Below the pieces are notes generated by a model, which was not told the DNA's origin, made no database searches, and worked only from the letters and a program-made list of their open reading frames with translations. From positions 1 to 12,361 of the forward strand of contig JAEWHR010000156.1 in assembly GCA_023387655.1 (NCBI GenBank): 12,361 bases of DNA, written 5' to 3'. Numbering within the stretch: the stretch's first letter is position 1; every line of letters starts with the position of its first letter. Below, piece after piece: positions 1-7,597 of this stretch. Origin of the DNA: Bacillota bacterium (lineage in GTDB: Bacteria; Bacillota; Clostridia; Lachnospirales; Lachnospiraceae). The translations under genes and the position numbers were made by a program.

Positions 1-289
1 TAAAAAAACGGTCGATATCACCAGCCTTTTTTATCAGATAATGTGGTAACTTCGTAGCAATCATTACTTTTCCACGACAGTTATGTTTTTGTAGTATTGT
101 TCCAAGAGCTTCTTCACTGCCTGAATAAATGTAAGCGGTATCGAAATAGTTTACTCCTTGTTCAATGGCATATAATATTTCACGTTCCGTTTCCTCCATA
201 TCGATGGCTTTTCCCTTTTTAGGGAAACGTAAACACCCAAAGCCTAAGATTGAGAGGGAATCGGTTTGATTTGGATTTCTATAATTCAT
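1..289 (-). CDS. Aldo/keto reductase, N-terminal part (cut by the window edge)
   Basis: The visible 96 residues are the start of an aldo/keto reductase, an NAD(P)H-dependent (beta/alpha)8-barrel oxidoreductase of the cytoplasm. The N-terminus reads SILGFGCLRFP, the first barrel strand. It is followed by the family signature NYFDTAYIYSGSEEALG, in which Asp50 and Tyr55 sit where the catalytic Asp and Tyr are expected. Lys80, in MIATKLP, fits the catalytic Lys; the catalytic His would lie beyond the edge. The ATG at 287-289 is preceded by GGGAGG with good spacing, which supports this start. Some relatives carry a C-terminal 4Fe-4S domain, and that part is not visible here. The gene is divergent from the ThuA-like gene across a 260-nt gap in which I see no convincing promoter. 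The substrate cannot be predicted. The family call is firm. Confidence 0.9.
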   Translation of the reverse strand, partial: MNYRNPNQTDSLSILGFGCLRFPKKGKAIDMEETEREILYAIEQGVNYFDTAYIYSGSEEALGTILQKHNCRGKVMIATKLPHYLIKKAGDIDRFF

Positions 290-549
290 GGTGGCCTCCC
301 CAATTGATTATTATCGTACCTATCTTGGTAACGTATTCCTGGCGATTATTTTATCATAGGTAAGAGGTCAGTACAAGCAGTTTGAGAAGATAGAAGAAAG
401 GAGAGCCGTAGAGGATTCTGATAAACCCCTTTATTTATGATAAGAGAAAGCTTATGTAGAGTACTTACTTTCCTATTGTCATATTTAATTTACATAAAGT
501 TAAGGGTTTAGATCAGTCAGATAAATTAAAACTACGGATAAGATAGCAT

Positions 550-1251
550 ATGAATATAACAATTTTTAATGAAGGTAGAGATGAAAGAAGAAAACCAGAG
601 GTTTTAGAAGTATATCCAGATGGAATTGGCGGTGTACTTCGAGATATAGTATTAGAGATGGAGGACGCCAATCTTCTTACCATAGGATGTTTATATGATG
701 TGGAATGTGGTTTAACGGAAGAAATACTAGAAAAGACGGATGTCCTTGTCTACTGGTCTCATGGAGGAAATCATGAGTTCCCAGATGAGATAGCAAAAAG
801 AGTGAAGAATCATGTACTTCGTGGGATGGGATTTATTGTGCTACATTCTGCAATTGGATGTAAAGCCTTCACTTCTTTGATGGGAACTACTTGTACCTTC
901 CGTTATCATCACGATGATAAAGAACATGTGATTTGTTGCAATCCAACCCATCCAATTGCACAGGGTGTAGACGAAAGATTTGAATTAGCTGTAGAAGAGT
1001 CTTACGGTGAATTTATGGATATTCCAAAACCAGACGATATTATTTTCTTAGGCTGGTTTAGTAGCGGGGAGGTCTGTCGTAGTGGATGTACATTTACCAG
1101 AGGTAATGGTAAAATTTTCTTCTTCCAACCAGGACATGAAACCAATCCTTCCTTTTATCATCCACAGGTAAGAAAAATTATTCAAAATGCTTGTCACTGG
1201 GCAGCACCAACTAGGAAATTACCTAAGGTTTCTGAGCATGTTGCTCTATAA
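550..1251 (+). CDS. ThuA-like protein (trehalose utilization ThuA family)
   Basis: This 233-residue protein matches the ThuA-like family, which has a class I glutamine-amidotransferase-like fold. Visible family features are the N-terminal strand ITIFNEGRDE, the segment DVLVYWSHGGNHEFPDE (about residues 64-80), GFIVLHSAIGCKAF (about 94-107) and the C-terminal FFFQPGHETNPSFYHPQV motif (about 196-213). The length is normal for a single-domain member. Some rhizobial ThuA proteins act in trehalose and disaccharide catabolism, but the biochemical role of most members is unsettled. No sugar genes are adjacent, so no substrate is assigned. The Shine-Dalgarno site is weak (GGATAAG upstream of the ATG). 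A terminator lies about 120 nt after the stop, so it is probably monocistronic. There is no signal peptide, so it is cytoplasmic. Confidence 0.82.
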   Translation: MNITIFNEGRDERRKPEVLEVYPDGIGGVLRDIVLEMEDANLLTIGCLYDVECGLTEEILEKTDVLVYWSHGGNHEFPDEIAKRVKNHVLRGMGFIVLHSAIGCKAFTSLMGTTCTFRYHHDDKEHVICCNPTHPIAQGVDERFELAVEESYGEFMDIPKPDDIIFLGWFSSGEVCRSGCTFTRGNGKIFFFQPGHETNPSFYHPQVRKIIQNACHWAAPTRKLPKVSEHVAL

Positions 1252-1370
1252 ATATGTGTAATTGGTTGGTTTATTGGAACAGTGAAAGGTATGATATGCA
1301 TTTTTATATCAAGGAATCAAAGTAATGAGTAATGCTGATATGTTTTATAATATATTAGGTAAACTTTTAA

Positions 1371-1410
1371 TAAAAAAGGATGATAACGCTAAATTGTTAT
1401 CTCTTTTTTT
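1371..1410 (+). terminator. Intrinsic terminator after the ThuA-like gene
   Basis: The stem GATAAC (1382-1387) pairs with GTTATC (1396-1401) around an 8-nt loop. It is extended by an A-run/T-run pairing across a small internal loop and ends in a run of seven T (1404-1410). It is about 120 nt downstream of the only plus-strand gene that could use it. The A-run on the left means it may also work weakly on the minus strand. Confidence 0.7.
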
Positions 1411-1453
1411 ATTGTAAGGTTTTATAATGATGTGTACTTTTCATAGTTTATGG

Positions 1454-1850
1454 GAATAGTTAAAACGTTAAGTTAAAAGGGCATAAGGAATCGGAATGTT
1501 ATGATTAAAAGGAAGAGTAAAGGAAACGGTAGGTTATGATTGAAATAAAGTGTAACAGAATCGGTATGTAATGATTGAAATGAAGTGTAACAGAATCGGT
1601 AGGTTATGATTGAAATAAAGTGTAACAGAATCGGTATGTTATGATTGAAATGAAGTGTACAAGAATCGGTATGTTATGATTGAAATAAAGTGTACAAGAA
1701 TCGGAATGTTACGATTGAAATGAAGTGTAACAGAATTGGTATGTTATGACTAAAATGAAGTGTAAAAGAAACGATTGTTAACATTGAAAAGAATTACATA
1801 GAAAGGTATGCTAACATTCTAATGAATAACTAAGGAGAAGGAATCGGAGT
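1454..1850. repeat. 35-bp tandem repeat array (8 clear units, decayed edges)
   Basis: Eight back-to-back units of exactly 35 bp start at 1488, 1523, 1558, 1593, 1628, 1663, 1698 and 1733. Each opens with GAATCGG or a close variant, and all but unit 1 share ATGATTGAAAT-like centres and AAGTGTA near the end. Units 2-7 are the most alike. Unit 1 and unit 8 diverge more, and decayed copies can be guessed at 1454-1487 and 1768-1850. The variants alternate: units 2, 4 and 6 carry ATAAAG where 3, 5 and 7 carry ATGAAG, which implies growth by a 70-bp dimer. The period is not a multiple of three and stops occur throughout, so it is not coding. There are no unique spacers, so it is not CRISPR. It lies between the ThuA-like terminator and the HelD gene. 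The role is unknown. Confidence 0.95.
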
Positions 1851-1920
1851 TTTATTATAGATAATTAATAAAGAACTAATATACAAGAACGAAACAGAAT
1901 TATCACATAATCTAGTACAT

Positions 1921-1950
1921 AAAAATAAGCCTGCAACGCTAGTTGCAAGC
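1921..1950 (-). terminator. Orphan minus-strand intrinsic terminator
   Basis: Read on the minus strand, GCT-TGCAAC and GTTGCA-GGC form a 9-bp stem, with one U-G wobble, around the tetraloop TAGC. It is followed by TTATTTTT. On the plus strand the wobble becomes a C-A mismatch and no T-run follows, so the element is oriented for minus-strand transcripts. No minus-strand gene of normal size lies upstream of it (to its right). That suggests an untranslated or antisense RNA starting between here and the HelD gene. On the same strand TATAAT occurs at 2052-2057, but no good -35 box was found. Confidence 0.55.
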
Positions 1951-2196
1951 CTTAGTATCTACATTTGCTTTCATAGTATGCCTTATGAAAAAGAGAAATG
2001 AAGTGACTTCTGATTTTTAGCTATACTACATTATCTATCTTACCACATCTTAAATTATAAGTCTAGTATTAATTTTTTTTTCTGATAAAATTCATTACAG
2101 AAAGGAAATCAGTGTACAAAGTATTCGAAAAACGTTGCGTTTGAGTTGCATAAGGAAGAAGAAATAGGGCGATTACAATATATTTGTATAGCCCCA

Positions 2197-2215
2197 TGCG
2201 CAAAAACCGTGCGCA
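2197..2215 (+). promoter_or_regulatory. Hairpin just upstream of the HelD ribosome binding site
   Basis: Two copies of the self-complementary TGCGCA (2197-2202 and 2210-2215) flank a 7-nt A-rich loop and can fold into a 6-bp GC-rich hairpin. It ends five nt before the GGAGG at 2220-2224. A 15-bp dyad TACAA-tatat-TTGTA lies just upstream at 2174-2188. These could be a leader structure and an operator for the following gene. The pairing is visible; any regulatory role is inference. Confidence 0.3.
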
Positions 2216-2228
2216 GAATGGAGGAAAG

Positions 2229-4340
2229 ATGGATTTAGATCACTATAGCAGAGAGTATGAAGAGCAACACTTAAAAGAATGTGTGAACGTAATCGAAGAA
2301 AATATTGAGAAATATGCGGAGCAGGAAGCAATTCTTGCTGGTGATATCAAAGAGATGTATGATCATTATCATGATGATAGCCCGGAGATTTATACAGAAT
2401 TATCGAATACGATGACCATGCATGGAAGTATTAAGAGGGCACTTCATAAAAATCGAAAGGCGCTTCAGAAACCTTACTTCGGGCGAATTGATTATTTAGA
2501 TCACGAAGATGGGAAAAAGAGTTCTTTATATTTAGGTAAACACGGGGTTATGAAAAGTACAACCGAAATAGAGGTTGTAGACTGGAGAGCACCGATCTCC
2601 AGTGTTTACTATGAAAGTGGGGTTGGAGAATGTAACTATAGAGTTCCAGAAGGGGAGTACAGAGACATTACTCTTAATCTTAAGCGAACTTACGAGGTTG
2701 AAAAAGATAAATTATATGATTTTTATGATTCCGAGGTTGTTGCTAATGATGAGCTATTAACGAAGTATCTAGCGAAGAATAAAGAAGCGGTATTAGGGGA
2801 GATTATTGCAACGATACAGAAAGAGCAAAATGATATTATTAGACAATCCCCATTTCATAATGTCGTTGTTCAGGGGGTTGCTGGAAGTGGTAAGACCACG
2901 GTAGCGATGCATCGTATTTCTTATATTTTGTATAACTACCAAGAGAAGTTTCGTCCTAAGGAATTCTTTATTATAGGGAGTAACCGAATCTTACTTGATT
3001 ATATTACTAGCGTATTACCTGACCTTGATGTTTACGGAATTAATCAGATGACGTTAGAACATTTTTGTAAATATTTATTGGATGAAGATATTATTAATGA
3101 TAAGTATAAAATAATAGAACACCATCAAAGAAATAAAAATGTATATAAAAAGTTTGTAGAGCGAAAAGGCTCTCTGTCCTACCTTAAGGAGTTAGATGCT
3201 TATTTAAGTCAGAGAGAACTTGAAATGATTCCTAGAAAAACGGTGGTCTATGAGGATGAAGTTCTTTTTTCCGAGGAAGCATTTGATGATTTTATGAAGA
3301 ATAATAAGATGTGGTCAACACATGCGAAAATCACAATGTTAAATGAAAGAGCATTAAATAAAATTAAAAACTACTTTACTGGTAGAGATTATGAATATGA
3401 AAAGGAAGAAAGAAAAGCAGCGATAAAGTTATTTAATAATTATTACGGGCCTAAGAAGTGGAAGTATTCAATTATCACTCTCTATCAAGAGTTTCTACAA
3501 TGGATGCTTTCAAAAACGGAAGGAGAAGAACAACTTGGTATCAATGAATGTGTCTTAAGTCTATCTAAAAAAGAGGTAGATGTCTATGATCTAGCAGCTC
3601 TATTGTATATCAAACGACGTATGGTACTTACAGAGGAGATGGAGGATGCAAAGCATGTAGTGGTCGATGAGGCTCAGGATTATGGCGCTATGGTATTCGG
3701 TGTATTACGCTATGTATTACCACGTTGCACATTTACGGTAATGGGCGACGTTTCTCAGAACATTAACTATGATTCTGGTATGAATGACTGGGAAGCATTA
3801 AAACAGGAGGTATTTAATAAGGATCGAGATACCTTTGGAATTTTAGCAAAAAGTTATCGAAATACAATAGAAATCTCTAATTATGCGACCAGTATCTTAT
3901 CTCATTGCACATTTCCTACCTATCAAGTGGAACCAATCATCCGACATGGAGCGATGGTTGAGAAACTTCAAGTTACAAAAGAATCGGAGCTGGTATCCAG
4001 TGCAGTAAACATTATAAAGTCTTGGCAGGAAGATGGTTATGATACTATCGCGGTTATCTGTAAGGATCATGAGAGTGTGGAAAAGGTAAGTAAACAACTT
4101 AGCAAACAGATAGAGGTTATGGAAGGAAGCCTTGAAAATGCCGTATTTTCAAAAGGCGTCATGGTACTTCCAATTCAATTAACAAAAGGTCTGGAATTCG
4201 ATACGGTTTTGTTATGGAATCCTAACATGGAGAGCTATGAAAAGAATGATGCGAATGCAAAACTTCTTTATGTAGCTGCAACGAGAGCTTTACACGAGTT
4301 AACGATTATTTATCAAAATCAGCTATCAGAGTTATTATAA
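2229..4340 (+). CDS. helD: HelD-type UvrD/Rep-family ATPase (RNA polymerase recycling factor)
   Basis: This 703-residue superfamily 1 ATPase has the HelD architecture. HelD binds RNA polymerase and uses ATP to release it from stalled complexes. The N-terminal ~60 residues are charged and helical, like the coiled-coil arm that enters the secondary channel. The HelD-typical DWRAPISSVYY follows (Asp118 onward). Helicase motifs come in order: Walker A GVAGSGKT at 216-223, DEAQD at 480-484, GDVSQNI near 506, LTKGLEFDTV, and motif VI YVAATRA near 681. The middle insertion between motif I and II is diverged, as usual for HelD. I chose the ATG at 2229 because GGAGG lies just upstream (spacing 4). A TTG at 2184 and an ATG at 2196 are in frame but extend into a predicted hairpin and lack a ribosome site. 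It is probably monocistronic. An ordinary DNA helicase is the less likely alternative. Confidence 0.87.
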   Translation: MDLDHYSREYEEQHLKECVNVIEENIEKYAEQEAILAGDIKEMYDHYHDDSPEIYTELSNTMTMHGSIKRALHKNRKALQKPYFGRIDYLDHEDGKKSSLYLGKHGVMKSTTEIEVVDWRAPISSVYYESGVGECNYRVPEGEYRDITLNLKRTYEVEKDKLYDFYDSEVVANDELLTKYLAKNKEAVLGEIIATIQKEQNDIIRQSPFHNVVVQGVAGSGKTTVAMHRISYILYNYQEKFRPKEFFIIGSNRILLDYITSVLPDLDVYGINQMTLEHFCKYLLDEDIINDKYKIIEHHQRNKNVYKKFVERKGSLSYLKELDAYLSQRELEMIPRKTVVYEDEVLFSEEAFDDFMKNNKMWSTHAKITMLNERALNKIKNYFTGRDYEYEKEERKAAIKLFNNYYGPKKWKYSIITLYQEFLQWMLSKTEGEEQLGINECVLSLSKKEVDVYDLAALLYIKRRMVLTEEMEDAKHVVVDEAQDYGAMVFGVLRYVLPRCTFTVMGDVSQNINYDSGMNDWEALKQEVFNKDRDTFGILAKSYRNTIEISNYATSILSHCTFPTYQVEPIIRHGAMVEKLQVTKESELVSSAVNIIKSWQEDGYDTIAVICKDHESVEKVSKQLSKQIEVMEGSLENAVFSKGVMVLPIQLTKGLEFDTVLLWNPNMESYEKNDANAKLLYVAATRALHELTIIYQNQLSELL

Positions 4341-4352
4341 TCAAACAAATAA

Positions 4353-4432
4353 AGAGGCATATGTTTTCCAATAAGTTCAAAGATGCAGATTTGAAAGCAT
4401 CATTGAATCAGAAAAGAAAAACATATGCCTTT
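4353..4432. repeat. 80-nt imperfect palindrome after the HelD gene
   Basis: The outer arms AGGCATATGTTTT (4355-4367) and AAAACATATGCCT (4418-4430) are perfectly complementary over 13 bp and gain a G-U and an A-U pair outside. A second nested pair, TTCAAAGATGC (4376-4386) and GCATCATTGAA (4397-4407), matches at 10 of 11 positions around a 10-nt loop. It begins 13 nt after the HelD stop, so it is the natural 3' end of that transcript. The stem is followed only by TTCT, so it is a poor classical terminator. A small palindromic repeat element is the alternative. Confidence 0.7.
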
Positions 4433-4469
4433 CTATCGCTAGTAAGATGAAACTTAAAATACTGCAAGA

Positions 4470-4491
4470 AGCACCTCAGGATTGAGGTGCT
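4470..4491. other. Perfect 9-bp hairpin between HelD and the TetR operon
   Basis: AGCACCTCA (4470-4478) and TGAGGTGCT (4483-4491) are perfect inverted copies around the tetraloop GGAT. No T-run follows on either strand, so I do not call it an intrinsic terminator with confidence. It could be a terminator with a poor tail, an RNA-processing site or a protein-binding dyad. Confidence 0.5.
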
Positions 4492-4610
4492 ATACAGGAA
4501 TAATATACTATTTTATATATGCTATATGAAATGTATATTTATGTAAATAGTATTTCAAGAACTTAGATTCGGATGAGTAGTTTCATTGGAAAATTATTTA
4601 AAAAGAGGGC

Positions 4611-4649
4611 TTGCAAAAAATAGTCAATTCTATATACTGAAATTGACTA
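4611..4649 (+). promoter_or_regulatory. Promoter with overlapping TetR-type operator
   Basis: A -35 box TTGCAA (4611-4616) and a -10 box TATACT (4633-4638) are separated by 16 bp. The perfect dyad TAGTCAATT (4621-4629) / AATTGACTA (4641-4649), with an 11-bp centre, covers the spacer and straddles the -10 box. Bound protein would therefore block RNA polymerase. It sits 28 bp before the start of the TetR-family gene, the classic place for an autorepression operator. The dyad and boxes are visible; that this regulator binds it is inferred from position. Confidence 0.8.
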
Positions 4650-4676
4650 GATCGGTTAGGAAAAGGAGGGGAGTTA

Positions 4677-5309
4677 TTGAACGAGAAATTTTTGGAGCTT
4701 CCAGAGGAAAAACAGCTAAAGGTAATCAATGCTGCTATGGAGGTTTTTGCTAAGAATGAATATAAACATGCAGTTACCGATGATATAGCATCGAAGGCAG
4801 GAATCTCGAAAGGATTATTGTTTTATTATTTTAAAAATAAGAAGAATTTATATCTCCATGTATTCCATTATACAATGGATGTTATGCGTAAACAGATTTT
4901 GGATGAAAAATTTCATGAGATTGATGATTTCTTTGAATTATTGGAGTATGCATCTTATAAAAAATGTGCGATTATAGAAAAAAATCCGTATCTAATGGAT
5001 TTTACTATGAAGTGTATCTTCGGGGACAAAGAGAATGTGTCACCAGAATTACAGAAAGATATTACGAAAGAAACGGGTACAATCTATTCCGTGTATTTTA
5101 AAAATATCAACTTGAATAAGTTTCGTGAGGATATCTCTCCAGAATATCTAACTAGAATGCTTACTTGGATGTCCGAGGGTTATGTACTTGAGAAGAAGAT
5201 GCAGGGTAAGAAACTAATTATAGAGGATATTATGGAAGATTTTAAACAATGGTCACATTTTTTTCGTAAGATTGCGTACAAGGAGGAATATTTAAATGAA
5301 AGTAATTGA
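4677..5309 (+). CDS. TetR/AcrR-family transcriptional regulator
   Basis: This 210-residue protein has a typical TetR N-terminal DNA-binding domain: helix 1 KVINAAMEVFAKNEYKHA, then TDDIASKAGISKGLLFYYFKNKKNLY (about residues 34-59), the helix-turn-helix with the diagnostic GLLFYYFKNK recognition region. The rest is an all-helical ligand-binding and dimerization domain of unknown ligand. The start is a TTG at 4677 with GGAGG seven nt upstream. The next in-frame ATG (Met21) would cut off helix 1, so the TTG is preferred. It is the first gene of an operon. Its last 14 nt overlap the ABC ATPase gene, so it very likely represses the exporter and itself through the operator at 4621-4649. An inducing compound, perhaps a drug or metabolite, is inferred but not identifiable. 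Confidence 0.93.
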   Translation: MNEKFLELPEEKQLKVINAAMEVFAKNEYKHAVTDDIASKAGISKGLLFYYFKNKKNLYLHVFHYTMDVMRKQILDEKFHEIDDFFELLEYASYKKCAIIEKNPYLMDFTMKCIFGDKENVSPELQKDITKETGTIYSVYFKNINLNKFREDISPEYLTRMLTWMSEGYVLEKKMQGKKLIIEDIMEDFKQWSHFFRKIAYKEEYLNESN

Positions 5310-6189
5310 AGTTGACCATATCACGAAAGATTATGGTAACCAGAAAGGGGTATTTGACGTATCTTTTTTTGTGGAGAAAGGTGAAGTAGTTGGGTTTCTA
5401 GGACCAAATGGTTCAGGAAAAACTACAACCATACGTCAGTTAATGGGTTTTTTGCATCCGGATCAAGGGAAGGTATCTATTCTTGGAATGGATTGCTTTG
5501 AACAAGCAAGTATCATTCAGGAAAGTTTAGGATATTTACCAGGTGAAATCACCTTTATGGATGATATGACAGGACTAGAGCTTTTGCACTTCATCGCAAA
5601 GTTAAAAAAAATGAAAGATTTTACATATGCAGAACATTTGATGAACTATTTTGAACTTGATGCCAAAGGAAAAATAAAGAAGATGTCAAAGGGAATGAAA
5701 CAAAAGGTAGGTATCGTTTGTGCATTTATGAATCAACCAGACATCTTGATTCTTGATGAACCAACAAGTGGATTAGACCCATTAATGCAAAGTAAATTTG
5801 TGGATTTAATTTTACAGGAGAAAAAACGGGGAGCTACAATATTAATGTCTTCCCATGTATTTGAAGAGGTTGAAAAGACATGCGATAGAGCTGTTATCAT
5901 TAAAGAAGGTAAGATAATGGAAGATACGCAGATAGAAGAATTAAGGCATAGCAGAAAGAAGGTATATGAGGTTACTTTTGTTACGAAAGAGATGGCAACA
6001 AAGTTTAGTGAGGAATCTAACTATAAAGATGTAGAAGTCTTTGATAATGTGATTACTATTAGCATTAGCGGTCCGATTGATCAATTAATTAAATCACTTG
6101 CTTCATATGAGGTGATAGACCTTAACGTAAAAACTCAATCGCTGGAAGAATTATTTATGACTTTTTATGGAGGTAAAAACAATGATTAG
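5296..6189 (+). CDS. ABC transporter ATP-binding protein (ABC-2 exporter type)
   Basis: This 297-residue ATPase carries all the ABC motifs: Walker A GPNGSGKT at 36-43, a variant signature SKGMKQK at 131-137 in place of LSGGQ, Walker B LILDEP at 151-156 followed by TSGLDP, and the switch His187 in SSH. The SKGMKQK signature and the ~80-residue C-terminal extension are typical of the CcmA/BcrA-like ATPases that power ABC-2 exporters. The ATG at 5296 has AGGAGG nine nt upstream, inside the end of the TetR gene. The next gene starts 8 nt before its stop, so the two are translationally coupled. It would act on the cytoplasmic face with the permease encoded next. The substrate is unknown; drug or peptide-like compounds are common for relatives. 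Confidence 0.95.
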   Translation: MKVIEVDHITKDYGNQKGVFDVSFFVEKGEVVGFLGPNGSGKTTTIRQLMGFLHPDQGKVSILGMDCFEQASIIQESLGYLPGEITFMDDMTGLELLHFIAKLKKMKDFTYAEHLMNYFELDAKGKIKKMSKGMKQKVGIVCAFMNQPDILILDEPTSGLDPLMQSKFVDLILQEKKRGATILMSSHVFEEVEKTCDRAVIIKEGKIMEDTQIEELRHSRKKVYEVTFVTKEMATKFSEESNYKDVEVFDNVITISISGPIDQLIKSLASYEVIDLNVKTQSLEELFMTFYGGKNND

Positions 6190-6982
6190 TAAGCCACTAT
6201 TTTTACGGGAAACAAAGTCAAATTATAAAATTATATTAATCTTTCTTGCAGTGTTGACTATGTATGGTTCCATGGTAGTTGCAATGTTTGATCCAAAGCT
6301 AGGAGAAAGCCTACGTGCTATGGCTGAGAGCATGCCACAGATATTTTCTGCCTTTGGAATGACAAGTGTTGCAGACACTTTAATTGACTTTCTAGCAAGT
6401 TATTTGTATGGTATGATATTTATCTTTTTCCCATTGATATTCATAATAATAATTTCTTATCGTATTATGGCACGATATATTGAAAGAGGCTCTATGGCTT
6501 ATCTTTTAGCGACTCCAACCAAACGTAGTACAGTAGCATTTACGGAAGCTATGTTTTTAATCATAGGGTGCTTAATACTAGCTGCTTATGTAACTGTATT
6601 ATGTATCACTACTAGTGCAATTTTATTTCCAGGAGATCTAGATGTAGGAAGATTTATTATTTTAAATGTTGGCTTATTTGGTGTCTTTCTATGTTTTAGT
6701 GGAATCTGTTTTTGCTCTACGTGTCTATTTAGTGATTCTAAGTATCCATATAGTTTGGGTGCCTCTTTGTGCGTAGTTTTTGTATTATTAAAAATGATAT
6801 CACAAGTTTCAGAAAAGGCTGATAAATTTAAATATACAACGCTACTTACCCTGTTTGATACAAATGGAATCCTTAAGGGGGAGACTAGTTCTTATATTGG
6901 TATGGCTATTCTTTATGTTATCGGTATCATTTTATATGGAATTGGAATACGATATTTTGCTAGAAGAGATTTATCTATATAA
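6182..6982 (+). CDS. ABC-2 type permease of the TetR-linked exporter
   Basis: This 266-residue integral membrane protein has six predicted membrane helices near residues 17-36, 72-94, 122-146, 157-182, 189-208 and 239-259. That is the layout of ABC-2 permeases such as BcrB-like drug exporters. The segment ARYIERGSMAYLLATPTKRS between helices 2 and 3 resembles the EEGTLELLLSTP-type coupling region of the family. The ATG at 6182 is chosen because GGAGG lies 8 nt upstream (6169-6173). An in-frame ATG at 6167 would swallow that site and has none of its own. The start overlaps the ATPase gene by 8 nt, and the operon ends at a terminator about 20 nt downstream. One ATPase and one permease imply a homodimeric complex. 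The substrate is unknown. Confidence 0.9.
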   Translation: MISKPLFLRETKSNYKIILIFLAVLTMYGSMVVAMFDPKLGESLRAMAESMPQIFSAFGMTSVADTLIDFLASYLYGMIFIFFPLIFIIIISYRIMARYIERGSMAYLLATPTKRSTVAFTEAMFLIIGCLILAAYVTVLCITTSAILFPGDLDVGRFIILNVGLFGVFLCFSGICFCSTCLFSDSKYPYSLGASLCVVFVLLKMISQVSEKADKFKYTTLLTLFDTNGILKGETSSYIGMAILYVIGIILYGIGIRYFARRDLSI

Positions 6983-7002
6983 ATTCAGGTGTTGATTTTT
7001 TT

Positions 7003-7043
7003 ATAGGGAACTATTCAAGAATAAGGAATAGCTCCCTATTTTT
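7003..7043 (+). terminator. Terminator of the TetR-ABC operon
   Basis: ATAGGGAACTATTC (7003-7016) pairs with GAATAGCTCCCTAT (7026-7039) over 13 of 14 positions around a 9-nt loop. A T-run follows directly (7039-7043). It sits 20 nt after the permease stop and closes the operon. Confidence 0.88.
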
Positions 7044-7597
7044 ATGCAATTCAATTGAGAGAAATTATTGTTGGAAATTAGTAAGCTATTTGTCTTTGTA
7101 ATTATGAGTTTGAAGGAATAGAGAGTAACTATCGTTGGAATACAGATTTGATTTTTTAGATAATATGTGAAGAAAGCCTCAGAAAGTACAGAAATTTTAT
7201 GAAGATTTATATCATTATTTTCTAAACTCATCTTTAATATAATTCAAAACAAAATTATAAACCCCCAAGAAATTCAGAGAAATGTAAATTAGGAGGAAAT
7301 AAAGAAAAAAATGTCGGATTCCTTGATAAGAATGGATATTAGTGGTAGAATATAAACAACAGTACATACAAATTAATATCTGAAATATACAAAAAAAGTA
7401 TAAAAATGTGAATAAATGTTACATACTGTATGAAATAACTTTTTATAAATAATCTTATAAAAAATAAAACGATGGAATAGCAAAAAATCTGTAAAATAAG
7501 GGGGATTCATCCCTGTTTTAAAAATACATAGTAATAAATTGTATTATTTGGTAGAATAAAATTGTATTTACATAGTTGCAAGAGAGGAGAAGGTATT
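7044..7597. other. AT-rich intergenic region before the chemoreceptor gene
   Basis: These 554 nt contain no credible gene. A short GGGATTCATCCC-like hairpin at 7498-7514 is followed by GTTTTA and could be a weak terminator or leader structure. I looked for a SigD-type motility promoter and for c-di-GMP aptamer signatures and found no good match. Two loosely similar segments containing GTTGGAA (7057-7081 and 7121-7145) may be chance. The chemoreceptor promoter must lie here but I cannot place it. Confidence 0.5.

Noticed and set aside
317..330. TACC-N6-GGTA dyad as an operator for the aldo/keto reductase
   Set aside because: The arms are only 4 bp and no matching promoter boxes were found around it.
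1488..1767. A possible CRISPR array
   Set aside because: The repeats are directly adjacent with no unique spacers, and no cas genes are in the window.
2184..2228. A longer HelD reading from a TTG at 2184 or an ATG at 2196
   Set aside because: Neither has a ribosome site, and the extension overlaps a leader hairpin. The ATG at 2229 has GGAGG.
7057..7145. Two similar segments around GTTGGAA as a direct repeat
   Set aside because: About 19 of 25 positions match in AT-rich DNA, which is not convincing without more copies.
7446..7475. A SigD-type motility promoter for the chemoreceptor (TAAA followed by an ACGAT box)
   Set aside because: The spacing is 18 nt instead of about 15, and the -10 box matches poorly.
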